Assembly: GCF_900172335.1 (NCBI RefSeq)
Contig: NZ_FWFX01000003.1
Coordinates: 1 to 64,000, forward strand
Length of the DNA: 64,000 nt
Origin: Roseovarius albus
GTDB lineage: Bacteria > Pseudomonadota > Alphaproteobacteria > Rhodobacterales > Rhodobacteraceae
Direction of reading: 5' to 3'
Shown: positions 29,351 to 38,522 of the stretch, piece by piece
How positions within the stretch are numbered: the stretch's first letter is position 1
Layout: each line of letters opens with the position of its first letter
Notes under the pieces: generated by a model
Told to the model about the DNA's origin: nothing
Databases searched by the model: none
The model's input: only the letters and a program-made list of their open reading frames with translations
Translations under genes and position numbers: made by a program

Positions 29351-30241
29351 ATGCGTCGCGCTGTCCTGATCCTTGTCCCATATCTTTGGCTGCTGGCACT
29401 GTTCCTAGTGCCGTTTCTGATCGTTCTAAAAATCAGCCTAAGTGATACCGCAATCGCGATCCCGCCCTATACCCCAACACTTGATTTTTCTGCAGGCTGG
29501 CAGGGAATAAGAGAATTCTTTTCAGAGTTGGATTTTGAGAACTTCATCTTCCTGACCGAAGATGATCTCTATTGGAAAGCCTATCTTTCCTCACTCAAGA
29601 TCGCCGTGGTCGCAACCTTCCTGACCCTGCTCGTCGGTTACCCCATGGCCTACGGCATGGCCAATGCCGCTGAACATTGGCGTCCAACACTAATGATGTT
29701 GATCATCTTACCGTTCTGGACCAGCTTCCTGATCCGGGTTTATTCTTGGATGGGCATCCTCTCGACCGAAGGATATCTCAACCAATTCTTAATGGGGATC
29801 GGTGTTATCTCGGAACCGCTGGTCATTCTGAATACCAACATCGCCGTCTACATCGGCATCGTCTACACCTACCTGCCCTTCATGATCCTGCCGATCTATT
29901 CGGCGCTTGAACGGCTGGATGGCTCACTCCTGGAAGCCGCTGAGGATCTCGGCTGCTCACGTCTGTCCGCCTTCTGGCTGGTGACGATCCCCCTCAGCAA
30001 GGGTGGTATCATCGCCGGCTGCTTTCTCGTCTTCATCCCAACCTTGGGTGAGTTTGTCATTCCATCGCTGTTGGGCGGATCCGAAACCCTGATGATCGGT
30101 AAAGTGCTTTGGGAAGAGTTCTTCAACAACCGCGATTGGCCGGTGGCCAGTGCGGTGGCCGTGATCCTGCTGCTGATCCTGATCATCCCGATTGTGCTGT
30201 TCCAGCGCAACGAGCAAAAGCAACGGGAGGCCGAAGGATGA
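29351..30241 (+). CDS. potH: Putrescine ABC transporter permease
   Basis: 296 residues with about six membrane spans. The EAA loop LLEAAEDLGCSRLSAFWLVTIPLS is clear. The start MRRAVLILVPYLWLL fits PotH. The ATG at 29351 follows the potG stop by 2 bases; a frame open to 29303 lies inside potG. Its stop overlaps potI by 4 bases. Confidence 0.92.
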   Translation: MRRAVLILVPYLWLLALFLVPFLIVLKISLSDTAIAIPPYTPTLDFSAGWQGIREFFSELDFENFIFLTEDDLYWKAYLSSLKIAVVATFLTLLVGYPMAYGMANAAEHWRPTLMMLIILPFWTSFLIRVYSWMGILSTEGYLNQFLMGIGVISEPLVILNTNIAVYIGIVYTYLPFMILPIYSALERLDGSLLEAAEDLGCSRLSAFWLVTIPLSKGGIIAGCFLVFIPTLGEFVIPSLLGGSETLMIGKVLWEEFFNNRDWPVASAVAVILLLILIIPIVLFQRNEQKQREAEG

Positions 30242-31053
30242 GGCGTCTAACCTGGTTCAACACCACCTCCCTCACGCTGGGCTTTGTGTTTCTGTATCTG
30301 CCGATGGTCATCCTGATCATCTTCAGCTTCAACGAAAGCAAACTCGTTACTGTCTGGGCCGGTTTCTCAACCAAATGGTACGGCGAAGTGATCCGGAACG
30401 AGGCGTTTTTAAGCGCTGCTTGGGTCACCCTTCGTGTCGCTGTGGTAAGCTCCACCATTGCCACCGTATTGGGAACCATGGCCGCCTATGTTCTGGTGCG
30501 CGCAGGTCGCTTCAAGGGACGCACGTTGTTTTCCGGCATGATCTACGCGCCCCTTGTGATGCCCGAAGTGATCACCGGTCTGTCGCTCTTGCTGCTCTTT
30601 ATCGGGATCGGGCTCGATCGCGGGATCTTCACCATCATCCTCGCGCACACCACGTTTTCGATGTGCTATGTCTCGGTGGTGGTTTCCTCGCGTCTGGTCA
30701 GCTTTGATCAGTCCCTGGAAGAGGCGGCATTGGATCTGGGCTGTACCCCGATGGAATCCTTCCGTCTGGTCACGCTCCCGATCATTGCCCCTGCGGTCAT
30801 CTCCGGCTGGCTGCTGGCCTTCACCCTGTCGCTTGATGATCTGGTCATCGCCAGCTTCACTGCCGGCCCTTCGGCCACGACCTTGCCGATCAAGATCTGG
30901 TCCTCGATCCGCCTTGGTGTTAGCCCAGAAATCAACGCGCTTTCGACCCTTATGATTGGGGTGGTCACGGTCGGCGTGATCACCGCCTCGATCATCTCGA
31001 AACGGGCCACCTTGCGACAACAGGCCGAAGAACGCGCTGCCGACCAACCCTAA
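30238..31053 (+). CDS. potI: Putrescine ABC transporter permease
   Basis: 271 residues, six spans, EAA loop LEEAALDLGCTPMESFRLVT. The usual PotI/PotC length, in contrast to the extended permease of the other operon. ATG overlaps the potH stop (ATGA), indicating coupled translation; AAGG lies just before. The FAD oxidase follows after 9 bases. Confidence 0.92.
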   Translation: MRRLTWFNTTSLTLGFVFLYLPMVILIIFSFNESKLVTVWAGFSTKWYGEVIRNEAFLSAAWVTLRVAVVSSTIATVLGTMAAYVLVRAGRFKGRTLFSGMIYAPLVMPEVITGLSLLLLFIGIGLDRGIFTIILAHTTFSMCYVSVVVSSRLVSFDQSLEEAALDLGCTPMESFRLVTLPIIAPAVISGWLLAFTLSLDDLVIASFTAGPSATTLPIKIWSSIRLGVSPEINALSTLMIGVVTVGVITASIISKRATLRQQAEERAADQP

Positions 31054-31062
31054 AGGGCGACC

Positions 31063-32388
31063 ATGAAGCGTATCTTCCCGGCCTATACCTATAGCGAAGC
31101 GCCCCGCGCGCGTTGCTACTGGCCCACAACCGCAGACCTGCCGGACGTTGAAACAGCGTCGGGCACTTTACATGCTGACATTGCCATTATCGGTGCAGGC
31201 TACACCGGGTTGAACGCTGCCCTGCGTCTGGCCGAAGCTGGCGAAGATGTCATCGTGTTGGAGACCCACGCCCCCGGCTGGGGGGCCTCTGGCCGAAACG
31301 GGGGCTTTTGTGGTTTGGGCGGCTCCAAGGCCAGCGACCCGATGCTCAAGCTCATGTTCGGAGAAGCAGCCCGTAAAGAATACCGCTTGGCCGAGTGGGA
31401 GGCGGTCAAACACGTCACCCGCACGCTGGAAAAATACACCATCGGCGTTGATGCCCATTCTCATGGCGAAACGGTGGTGGCCCACACCCCCAAGGCCTTC
31501 AAAGGCTTCGCGGCTGAGGCCAAACAGACCGAGGCTGACCTTGGCGTCACGCCGACAATTATCACCGCCCAAGACATGCCCAAACACGGGCTCGGCACGC
31601 ATTTTCATGGCGCGATGACCACCCCCATCGGCTTTGCCATCAACCCTCTGAAATACGTGCGCGGATTGGTCGATGCCGCCACCAAGGCAGGCGTTCGCCT
31701 CTTTGGCCATTCCCCGGTGCAGCGCATCGATCACGGCCAGGGCTTCACCCTCACCACCGACGCCGCCCAGATCAGCGCCAAGCGTCTAGTTGTGGCCACC
31801 AACGGCTATTCTTCGGATGACCTGCCCGACTGGCTGCGCAATCGCTATCTGCCAACGCAATCCAACATTCTGGTCACCCGCCCGCTCAGCGACGATGAAA
31901 TCGCCACTCAGGGCTGGACCTCGCACCAGATGTGCCACGACTATCGCACCCTGCTGCATTACTTTCGCCTGATGCCCAACAAACAAATGCTCTTCGGCAT
32001 GCGTGGCGGCATGTTCAGCTCATCCGGTGCAGACGCCCGCATGTACAAAACCATCCGGCGGCATTTCGACACCATGTTCCCGGCCTGGGCCCATGTGGAA
32101 ACCCCCTACAGCTGGAACGGTCTGATCAGTATGGCGCAGGACCTGACGCCCTATGCTGGCCCGATCCCGGAATTGCCCGGCGCCTATACCGCGCTCTGCT
32201 ACCACGGCAATGGCGTCGCCATGGGCAGCTATGCCGGGGCCCTATTGGCCGACCAGATGCAGGGAAAAACCGGAGACCTCCTCCACCCCAAAGTCATGCA
32301 CAGCCCACACAAGAAGTTCCCCCTCGGCCGCCTGCGCCGCGCCACCCTCTGGCCGGTCTATGCCTACGCTGGGATGACGGGGAATTAG
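31063..32388 (+). CDS. FAD-dependent amine oxidase, PuuB-like
   Basis: 441 residues of the DAO family. The N-terminal segment up to residue 30 carries the YWPTTADLPDVE lead typical of PuuB-type enzymes. The dinucleotide-binding motif IIGAGYTGLNAALRLAEAG then follows, with GWGASGRNGGFCGLGGSKA and a C-terminal GNGVAMGSYAGALLAD FAD contact. PuuB oxidises gamma-glutamylputrescine. No glutamylputrescine synthetase (puuA) or puuC/puuD lies in the window, so the substrate could instead be another polyamine or amino acid. It is the last gene of the potFGHI operon. Confidence 0.82.
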   Translation: MKRIFPAYTYSEAPRARCYWPTTADLPDVETASGTLHADIAIIGAGYTGLNAALRLAEAGEDVIVLETHAPGWGASGRNGGFCGLGGSKASDPMLKLMFGEAARKEYRLAEWEAVKHVTRTLEKYTIGVDAHSHGETVVAHTPKAFKGFAAEAKQTEADLGVTPTIITAQDMPKHGLGTHFHGAMTTPIGFAINPLKYVRGLVDAATKAGVRLFGHSPVQRIDHGQGFTLTTDAAQISAKRLVVATNGYSSDDLPDWLRNRYLPTQSNILVTRPLSDDEIATQGWTSHQMCHDYRTLLHYFRLMPNKQMLFGMRGGMFSSSGADARMYKTIRRHFDTMFPAWAHVETPYSWNGLISMAQDLTPYAGPIPELPGAYTALCYHGNGVAMGSYAGALLADQMQGKTGDLLHPKVMHSPHKKFPLGRLRRATLWPVYAYAGMTGN

Positions 32389-32397
32389 AGCCCCGTC

Positions 32398-32634
32398 TTA
32401 AGTCGCTTGTTTGTTCTTAGCCATTTTAACCAGTAAGCCGATCACGAGACCGACAACGAAAACAATCATACCTTCGTTGATCGCCTCTCCGGAGTTGGGT
32501 GCTGCAAGATATCTTTGAGCATAAAATGCATTTTCTTCGCCGCTGAATTTTATAGCGACATAAAACCCCATTGCGATTTTTAGGGTTCCAAAAGCAAGAA
32601 GTAACCAAGCAATGATCGAGCCAACTCTAATCAA
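32398..32634 (-). CDS. Small membrane protein of unknown function
   Basis: 78 residues with two hydrophobic segments (about 6-27 and 50-68) and a short Lys-rich tail. No family is recognised. It is convergent with the FAD oxidase gene, 9 bases apart. No clear ribosome site can be judged. It may be part of an accessory insert together with the HEPN-type gene that follows. Confidence 0.6.
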   Translation of the reverse strand: MIRVGSIIAWLLLAFGTLKIAMGFYVAIKFSGEENAFYAQRYLAAPNSGEAINEGMIVFVVGLVIGLLVKMAKNKQAT

Positions 32635-32695
32635 TTTTCTTTCTCCAATTCGATGTCATTAGGAGTATCTGATCCGCGCGAATATTCAACCTCCC

Positions 32696-32744
32696 GCCCG
32701 GCATCGCCGGGCAGCGCCCGACCTCCCCCCGGAGGGCGCTTTTG
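32696..32744. repeat. Pair of GC-rich palindromes followed by a T run
   Basis: GCCCGGC-ATC-GCCGGGC (32696-32712) is followed at once by AGCGC...CCTCC-CCCC-GGAGG-GCGCT and TTTT (32713-32743). This resembles extragenic palindromic repeats seen between roseobacter genes, and the second hairpin could end plus-strand transcription from the polyamine operon. The repeat-family claim is from general recollection and was not compared with other loci. Confidence 0.5.
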
Positions 32745-32921
32745 CACCCTCACTCCATACGGAAACGCCCTGAGTGTCGCGCAGTCTTATCATCCGACTA
32801 AGGGAACTAACGCCCTCCAAGTCGGTCGCTACCCTAGTGTTGTTAAAAGATAATTAACCTCTCCACCTATCGCTGTATAAAGTTAGCCAAATCAACTGTC
32901 TTCATCATAAGCTTACCCGAT
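32745..32921. other. AT-rich spacer before the HEPN-type gene
   Basis: About 180 bases with no gene recognised. It probably holds the promoter of the HEPN-type gene: TTGTTAAAAG and TATAAAG are seen, but no confident -35/-10 pair. Confidence 0.35.
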
Positions 32922-33644
32922 ATGCACAAAGAAAAATCGCTCAAAGAGATACATAAAGTGTCACCCCAAGAAAGGTGGCAATTAGCTTGCAAAAAACTTC
33001 GGGGAGAGGACAGCACCGGTGCTGTCTCTTCTCTACTTCAACACATGCGAGAGCATGAAAACACCCAGTGGGTTGTGTACACTTCCCAACTCTCTGGCCA
33101 GTTACCTCGGTCTTATGCCGCGCATGCATTCTCCCAACTTCAGAACACACTACTAGAATATGAAATCGTTAGATTGTGCACATTCTGGGACCCAATCGAT
33201 CTTGATAGTCAAAGCATCCCAACAATAGTTGCATTAGCCGATTGCCAAGGGGTCTCAAACTGCGTGTATGAAGATCACTTCTCACACTATGCAAGTTTTG
33301 ATCTTAGTTTAGCTAAGAATTGGAGTGCAAAAGCCCGCCGCCAATTGCGCACAGGAATACGAGGTGCGTACTCAATTGAAGAATCTGATATTCTAAAAAG
33401 TGTGAAAAATTTCCGGGATAAACTTGCCCATCAACTAGAGCAAACTCGTGAAGAAAAGAGAGGCGCTGTACCTTTGCCCAGATATGGTGACGAAAAAAAG
33501 CTGCTTCGCAAAACGATTACTGTAGTTAACAATCTATATCTTAGCCTCAACGCTACCGGGTTCGATTGGCAGGGAGCAAAGGAAATAAATCGTCGGAATG
33601 CTAAAGCATTCTGGAAGGGTGTGACAATTCAAGTAAAACAATAA
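32922..33644 (+). CDS. HEPN-domain protein, AbiU2-like
   Basis: 240 residues, mostly helical. A RDKLAH sequence at 165-170 fits the RX4-6H ribonuclease motif of HEPN domains. The segment NTLLEYEIVRLCTFWDP (about 75-91) resembles the helix found in AbiU2-type abortive-infection proteins. HEPN proteins of this sort often cut RNA during phage infection or stress. There is no partner gene (no nucleotidyltransferase antitoxin) beside it. GC content is clearly lower than in the flanking genes, suggesting acquisition by transfer. Family assignment is by motif and pattern only. Confidence 0.6.
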   Translation: MHKEKSLKEIHKVSPQERWQLACKKLRGEDSTGAVSSLLQHMREHENTQWVVYTSQLSGQLPRSYAAHAFSQLQNTLLEYEIVRLCTFWDPIDLDSQSIPTIVALADCQGVSNCVYEDHFSHYASFDLSLAKNWSAKARRQLRTGIRGAYSIEESDILKSVKNFRDKLAHQLEQTREEKRGAVPLPRYGDEKKLLRKTITVVNNLYLSLNATGFDWQGAKEINRRNAKAFWKGVTIQVKQ

Positions 33645-33687
33645 TAATTCAGCACCCGATATTGTCGAAGAAATATTTTCACCCTCC

Positions 33688-34611
33688 CTACCCCTGCGGC
33701 GTCTTTAACGGCCTTGCCTTGCCCCGTTGCAATCCCAACTGCCGTTCGCGCCAGATGATGATGCAGCCCGCCAGCACCACCAGTGACGCGCCCAACAGCA
33801 TCGTCTTGGTCGGCACCTCGTCAAAGATGAAATAGCCAATCAACAACGCAAAGATCATCGAGGCATAATCAAACGGCGCCACCACGCTGGCATCAGCAAA
33901 TCGATAGGCCGAGGTCAGGAAAATCTGCGCCAACCCGCCGATCAGCCCGGCCAGCACCAGATAGACCCATTCGGCCTGCGTCGGCCAGACCCAGCCCAGC
34001 GGAAGGGTCAACAGCGATAGCAAGGTTGAGGTCAGCGAGAAATAAAACACAATCGCCGCCGTCTGCTCGGTCGCGACCAGTTTGCGGATATAGATCTGCG
34101 CCAGCGCCGCGCACAGCGCCCCCATCAGCACCAGCACCGCCCCCACGGCGGCGGCGGTCTCCACCGTCGGCCCGCTCAGGGTGCTCAGCCGGGGCATTAG
34201 CACGATCATCACACCCACCAGTCCCAGCGCCACCGCACCGATCCTGAACACACCGACCTTTTCGTTCAGAAACATCGCCGCCAGCACCACGGTCATCAGC
34301 GGCGCGGCATAGCCCAGCGCCGTCACCTCAGGCAGCGGCAACAGCCCCAGCCCGGCAAACATCATCCCCATCGCCGCTGTACCCACAAACCCGCGCCAAA
34401 AATGCCCCATCGGCGACTGTACCTTGAGGCCCGTCGACAGCTCATGCCGGTACCACAGCCAGATCAGGATCACCGGAATGGCAAAGAACGACCGGTAGAA
34501 CACCGTCTGCCCGGCGGGCACATGATCAGACGCCGCCTTGATCAGTGCCGACATCACGATGAACAGCATGACGGCGATGAGTTTCAGAAGGATGCCTTTG
34601 ATCGGCTGCAT
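33688..34611 (-). CDS. EamA-family (DMT) membrane transporter
   Basis: 307 residues, about ten membrane spans in two EamA repeats. The first repeat starts with the YRSFFAIPVILIWLWYRHEL segment; the second has LAGLIGGLAQIFLTSAYRFA and VVAPFDYASMIFALLIGYFIF. The basic tail RERQLGLQRGKARPLK would be cytoplasmic. The substrate is unknown. It is divergent from the malonyl-CoA synthetase gene. Confidence 0.9.
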   Translation of the reverse strand: MQPIKGILLKLIAVMLFIVMSALIKAASDHVPAGQTVFYRSFFAIPVILIWLWYRHELSTGLKVQSPMGHFWRGFVGTAAMGMMFAGLGLLPLPEVTALGYAAPLMTVVLAAMFLNEKVGVFRIGAVALGLVGVMIVLMPRLSTLSGPTVETAAAVGAVLVLMGALCAALAQIYIRKLVATEQTAAIVFYFSLTSTLLSLLTLPLGWVWPTQAEWVYLVLAGLIGGLAQIFLTSAYRFADASVVAPFDYASMIFALLIGYFIFDEVPTKTMLLGASLVVLAGCIIIWRERQLGLQRGKARPLKTPQG

Positions 34612-34704
34612 AGTGAATTTCCTCTTATCCCCGATGCATGATCCGATCCCGGCAAAAGGTCAATCTCAACCCTTGATTTTAGGGGGCAGGCTCAGGCAAA
34701 GAGT

Positions 34705-34743
34705 TTGTACAAAACTGGGGGTCAAAATGTACAACTTGTACAA
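34705..34743. promoter_or_regulatory. Two TTGTACAA palindromes flanking the matB start codon
   Basis: Perfect palindromes TTGTACAA lie at 34705-34712 and 34736-34743, with centres 31 bases apart (about three helical turns), one before and one just after the ATG at 34727. The form TTGT-ACAA fits FadR/FCD-type GntR operators, including those of MatR-type malonate regulators. Repression by such a protein is inferred. Confidence 0.6.
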
Positions 34744-36238
34744 AAATAATCACTTGCTCAGCCAGCTTTCCGTAGCGGGTGATCCTGACAAGATCTTTGC
34801 CACCCGCCCCGGTCTGCCTGATGTCAGTTATCGTGATTTATTCGCTGGGGCCGAGCGCATGGCTGCCACGTTAGCGGGCCTAGGTGTGACCCCGGGTGAT
34901 CGGGTTGCAGTGCAGGTGCCTAAGTCTATTGAAGCAATCCAGCTTTACCTTGGCACCGTCATGGCGGGGGGCGTGTTTCTGCCCCTCAACACCGCCTATA
35001 CCGGTGCGGAATTGGCCTATTTCTTTGGTGATGCCACGCCTGCGGTAATCGTCTGCGATCCTGCGCGTCTTGGAGAAATCACTCCGCTTTCCGGACAGGC
35101 TTCGGTCCTCACCTTGTCAGGCGGTGGCAGTGGCACATTAACAGACGCATCCAATGCGCAACCCTCTGGTTTCATTTCGGTTTCTCGCGACCTCGATGAC
35201 CTCGCCGCGATCCTTTACACTTCTGGCACCACGGGTCGTTCCAAGGGCGCAATGCTCAGCCATAACAACCTGTCTTCGAACTCCGCGACCCTGCGCGATT
35301 ACTGGAAATTCACCCCCGATGACGTGCTGATACACGCCTTACCGATCTTTCACACGCACGGGCTGTTCGTGGCTACAAACGTGGCGCTTCTGGCCGGGGC
35401 TTCGGTGCATTTTCTGCCGGGGTTTGATGCCGACGCGATCATCGCAGCCATGCCCACATCGACATCCTTGATGGGAGTACCCACCTTCTATACCCGTCTA
35501 TTGGACCACCCCGGCCTGACGCCCGAGGCAACCCAGAACATGCGGCTCTTCATCTCCGGCTCTGCCCCGCTCTTGGTCGAAACCCACGAACGCTGGGAGG
35601 CGTCCACAGGCCACCGCATCCTTGAACGTTACGGAATGACCGAAACCAATATGAGCACCTCCAACCCCTATGACGCTGAACGCCGGGCTGGCACCGTCGG
35701 TTTCCCCCTGCCCGGTATCGAGCTGCGTGTCATGCAGGATGGCCTAGAGCTACCACAGGGCAATATTGGAGTACTTGAAGTCCGCGGACCGAATGTATTC
35801 CAAGGCTACTGGCAAATGCCCGAAAAAACCGCCGAAGAACTACGCCCCGATGGATGGTTTATCACCGGAGATCAAGGTTTCATTGATAACCTCGGTTATG
35901 TCACCATCGTCGGTCGCGAAAAGGACATGGTGATCTCTGGTGGTTTCAACGTCTATCCCAAAGAAGTTGAAAACCTGATTGATGACATTGAGGGCGTCAA
36001 AGAATCCGCCGTCATCGGTGTGCCCCACCCAGACTTTGGCGAAGCCGTGGTTGCCGTGATCGTACGCACAAACGAATGCCTAACTGCAGGCCACATCGCC
36101 GCGGTCCTCAATGACAACATCGCCCGCTACAAACAGCCCAAATCGATCCAGTTCCTTTCTGAACTCCCCCGAAACACGATGGGTAAAGTTCAAAAGAAGG
36201 CCCTGCGGGAACAGTACAAAAACCTCTTCGTTTCATAG
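34727..36238 (+). CDS. matB: Malonyl-CoA synthetase (malonate-CoA ligase)
   Basis: A 503-residue ANL-superfamily acyl-CoA ligase. Core motifs are the P-loop YTSGTTGRSKGAM (about 163-175), the ERYGMTETN adenylate motif, the TGDQGFIDNLGYVTIVGREKD hinge (read as TGDQGF and GREKDM) and the catalytic Lys in NTMGKVQKK. The length and the MYNLYKN start match MatB. It would make malonyl-CoA from malonate and ATP. No malonyl-CoA decarboxylase (matA) or malonate carrier is adjacent, though the divergent EamA protein could serve as one. ATG at 34727; a longer frame to 34538 overlaps the transporter start. Confidence 0.86.
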   Translation: MYNLYKNNHLLSQLSVAGDPDKIFATRPGLPDVSYRDLFAGAERMAATLAGLGVTPGDRVAVQVPKSIEAIQLYLGTVMAGGVFLPLNTAYTGAELAYFFGDATPAVIVCDPARLGEITPLSGQASVLTLSGGGSGTLTDASNAQPSGFISVSRDLDDLAAILYTSGTTGRSKGAMLSHNNLSSNSATLRDYWKFTPDDVLIHALPIFHTHGLFVATNVALLAGASVHFLPGFDADAIIAAMPTSTSLMGVPTFYTRLLDHPGLTPEATQNMRLFISGSAPLLVETHERWEASTGHRILERYGMTETNMSTSNPYDAERRAGTVGFPLPGIELRVMQDGLELPQGNIGVLEVRGPNVFQGYWQMPEKTAEELRPDGWFITGDQGFIDNLGYVTIVGREKDMVISGGFNVYPKEVENLIDDIEGVKESAVIGVPHPDFGEAVVAVIVRTNECLTAGHIAAVLNDNIARYKQPKSIQFLSELPRNTMGKVQKKALREQYKNLFVS

Positions 36239-36348
36239 CTCCTGTTGACCTGACCACCCCCCAGCATATACCAAGGGGCACGCTGGTTCTTACCCGTTTT
36301 CCACCAGCCACACACTCCACTGAGGCGGGCAAAGAAGGAGTGTTTGAT

Positions 36349-37695
36349 ATGACTGGATTCCTGATCCGCAACGCCAATATCATTCTGACAATGGACGATG
36401 AACGACGACAGTTCTCCGGGGCAGATATTTTGATCCGAGATGGCGTGATCGCAAACATCGGGCATGACCTTGAAACTACGGGTGAAATTCACGATGCCAA
36501 AGGCTGTGTCGTCACGCCGGGGCTGATCAATACCCACCACCATCTCTACCAGTCCCTGACCAAGGCGGTTCCAGGCGGGCAGGATGCGTTGTTGTTCGGC
36601 TGGCTTCAGACGCTCTATCCGATTTGGTCCCGTTTTGGCCCCGAAGAGATGTTTATCTCCGCACAGATCGGACTGGCAGAACTGGCCATGTCCGGTTGTA
36701 CGCTCAGCTCGGATCATCTCTATCTCTTCCCAAACGGGGCACGGCTTGATGACACCATCGCCGCCGCACAAGAGATCGGCCTGCGCTTTCACCCGACACG
36801 CGGCGCGATGAGCATCGGTGAAAGTGACGGTGGCTTGCCGCCCGATAGTTTGGTGGAATTCGAGGCAGCCATATTGGAGGATTCCATTCGCGTGATTGAC
36901 GCCTTCCACGACGCTTCGGAGGGTTCGATGCTGCGCGTCGGCCTAGCCCCCTGCTCACCATTCTCAGTCGGCCGCGATTTGATGCGCGACGCTGCCCTGT
37001 TAGCACGCGATAAACAGGTCATGTTGCACACGCACCTTGCAGAAAATGATGAGGATATCGCCTATTCTGAACACAAGTTTGGATGTCGCCCCGGACAATA
37101 CGCCGAAGACCTGGGATGGACCGGACCAGATGTCTGGCACGCGCATTGTGTCAAACTTGATGGCAAGGAAATTGACCTGTTCGCGCGCAGTGGCACAGGA
37201 GTTGCTCATTGCCCGTGTTCCAACTGCCGTTTGGGCAGTGGCATCGCTCCGGTGCGGCAGATGCGGGATGCGGGGGTCAACGTCGGCCTTGGTGTGGATG
37301 GATCAGCCAGTAACGACTGTGGCAACCTGTTCTCTGAGGCACGTCAATCGATGCTGCTGCAACGGGTGGCCAACGGAGCCGATGCCATGTCGGCCCGTGA
37401 GGCGCTTGAGATTGCCACCCGCGGTGGTGCCGATGTCCTGAACCGGCCAGACTGCGGCCGGCTAGCCGTGGGTAAACGTGCAGACATAGCGATTTGGGAT
37501 GTGTCTGGCGTTGAGAGTGCGGGCAGTTGGGACCCTGCCGCCCTGCTTCTGGCCGGCCCGACAAAAGTCAAACATCTCTTTGTCGAAGGTCGACAGGTTG
37601 TACGCGATGGGCATCTCACCACAATCGACCTGCCCCGCGTGATTGAGCGCCAGAACAAACTGGCTCTCAGTCTGCGAGAGCATTCAGGGCTTTAG
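36349..37695 (+). CDS. 8-oxoguanine deaminase-like amidohydrolase
   Basis: A 448-residue amidohydrolase-superfamily member. The metal motif INTHHHLYQSLTKA is near 63-76, a third His in HTHLAEN near 230, HAHCVKL near 265, and the catalytic Asp in LGVDGSASND near 310. This set matches the 8-oxoguanine deaminase/hydroxyatrazine ethylaminohydrolase group. It would deaminate an oxidised or substituted purine or triazine. AAGGAG precedes the ATG by 8 bases. It is convergent with the phosphatase-like gene, overlapping by 4 bases. Confidence 0.82.
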   Translation: MTGFLIRNANIILTMDDERRQFSGADILIRDGVIANIGHDLETTGEIHDAKGCVVTPGLINTHHHLYQSLTKAVPGGQDALLFGWLQTLYPIWSRFGPEEMFISAQIGLAELAMSGCTLSSDHLYLFPNGARLDDTIAAAQEIGLRFHPTRGAMSIGESDGGLPPDSLVEFEAAILEDSIRVIDAFHDASEGSMLRVGLAPCSPFSVGRDLMRDAALLARDKQVMLHTHLAENDEDIAYSEHKFGCRPGQYAEDLGWTGPDVWHAHCVKLDGKEIDLFARSGTGVAHCPCSNCRLGSGIAPVRQMRDAGVNVGLGVDGSASNDCGNLFSEARQSMLLQRVANGADAMSAREALEIATRGGADVLNRPDCGRLAVGKRADIAIWDVSGVESAGSWDPAALLLAGPTKVKHLFVEGRQVVRDGHLTTIDLPRVIERQNKLALSLREHSGL

Positions 37696-38519
37696 CACAA
37701 GGTGGGTGCCCGCATCGTGTCGGGTAAATCCACGCCCAGCAGTTTCAACACTGTGGGAGCTATGGATTTTTGGTCCAGCACCTCCCCTGCCGGGGCATCC
37801 ACCAGATCGCTGAACACATAGAAGGGCACCTGGCGCAGTTCTGGTTGATCACCGGCGTGGTGATGGTCGGAATTGATGCCGTGGTCGGCAGTCACAAACA
37901 CCTCATACCCGGCCTCGCGCAGGCGCGGGACCAGACGGGCGAGGGCAATATCCACCTTACTCGCCTGAATCCGATACTCAGAGGATTCACCGCCAAACCA
38001 ATGCCCCAGCGTGTCGCAGCTTGAGGTGTGAAACAGCAGGTAATCCGGTGCGTGATCACGGGCGATGCCCCAGACTTGCGCGCACAGGTCGACCTCGGCT
38101 GGCATGGCCGAGTTCTCGGGGCAATATCCTTCCATCGAATAGTACCGCGCATGCGGGATCGGGGCGTCCGGGTCGTTAATCTCACCATGCTCAAAAGGGT
38201 CAAACGACGAGCCGCCATAAAGCGTGTGATAATAGCAATGCGCGACCGACCCGGTCACGCGACCCGCCTGTTTCAGGATCGAAAACAGGTTGGGTTTGTT
38301 TGAGGGGCGGATCATTTCGTTGCCGATAATCCCATGTTCGACCGGCGGCAAGCCGGTGTGGATGGTTTCGTACAAAGGCGCGGAAATGGTCGGCAGTTCG
38401 CTTTGCATTTGCCACAGGCGGGCATGGCCTGCCTCAACAGCAGCTTGCAGATAGCCGCAATCAGAAAGAGCCGTGTCATAGCGCAGGCCATCGACGATGA
38501 TCAGGCAGGTTTTGGTCAT
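37692..38519 (-). CDS. Alkaline phosphatase-superfamily phosphohydrolase
   Basis: 275 residues. Metal-site motifs of the type I phosphodiesterase/nucleotide pyrophosphatase fold are seen: IIVDGLRYD at the start (Asp), the nucleophile region LPTISAPLYETIHTG near 42-57, HTSSCDTLGHWFG near 160-170, and TADHGINSDHH near 210. The phosphonoacetate hydrolase PhnA belongs to the same superfamily. It is the last gene of the tmpA-tmpB-AllA-like run, so it may act on a phosphonate, a phosphodiester or a phosphate ester connected with that pathway. There is no signal peptide, so it is probably cytoplasmic. Substrate unknown. Confidence 0.8.
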   Translation of the reverse strand: MTKTCLIIVDGLRYDTALSDCGYLQAAVEAGHARLWQMQSELPTISAPLYETIHTGLPPVEHGIIGNEMIRPSNKPNLFSILKQAGRVTGSVAHCYYHTLYGGSSFDPFEHGEINDPDAPIPHARYYSMEGYCPENSAMPAEVDLCAQVWGIARDHAPDYLLFHTSSCDTLGHWFGGESSEYRIQASKVDIALARLVPRLREAGYEVFVTADHGINSDHHHAGDQPELRQVPFYVFSDLVDAPAGEVLDQKSIAPTVLKLLGVDLPDTMRAPTLC

Positions 38520-38522
38520 GTT

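Noticed and set aside
32696..32744. Possible CRISPR or tandem repeat array
   Set aside because: There are only two adjacent unlike palindromes, without regular spacing or spacers.
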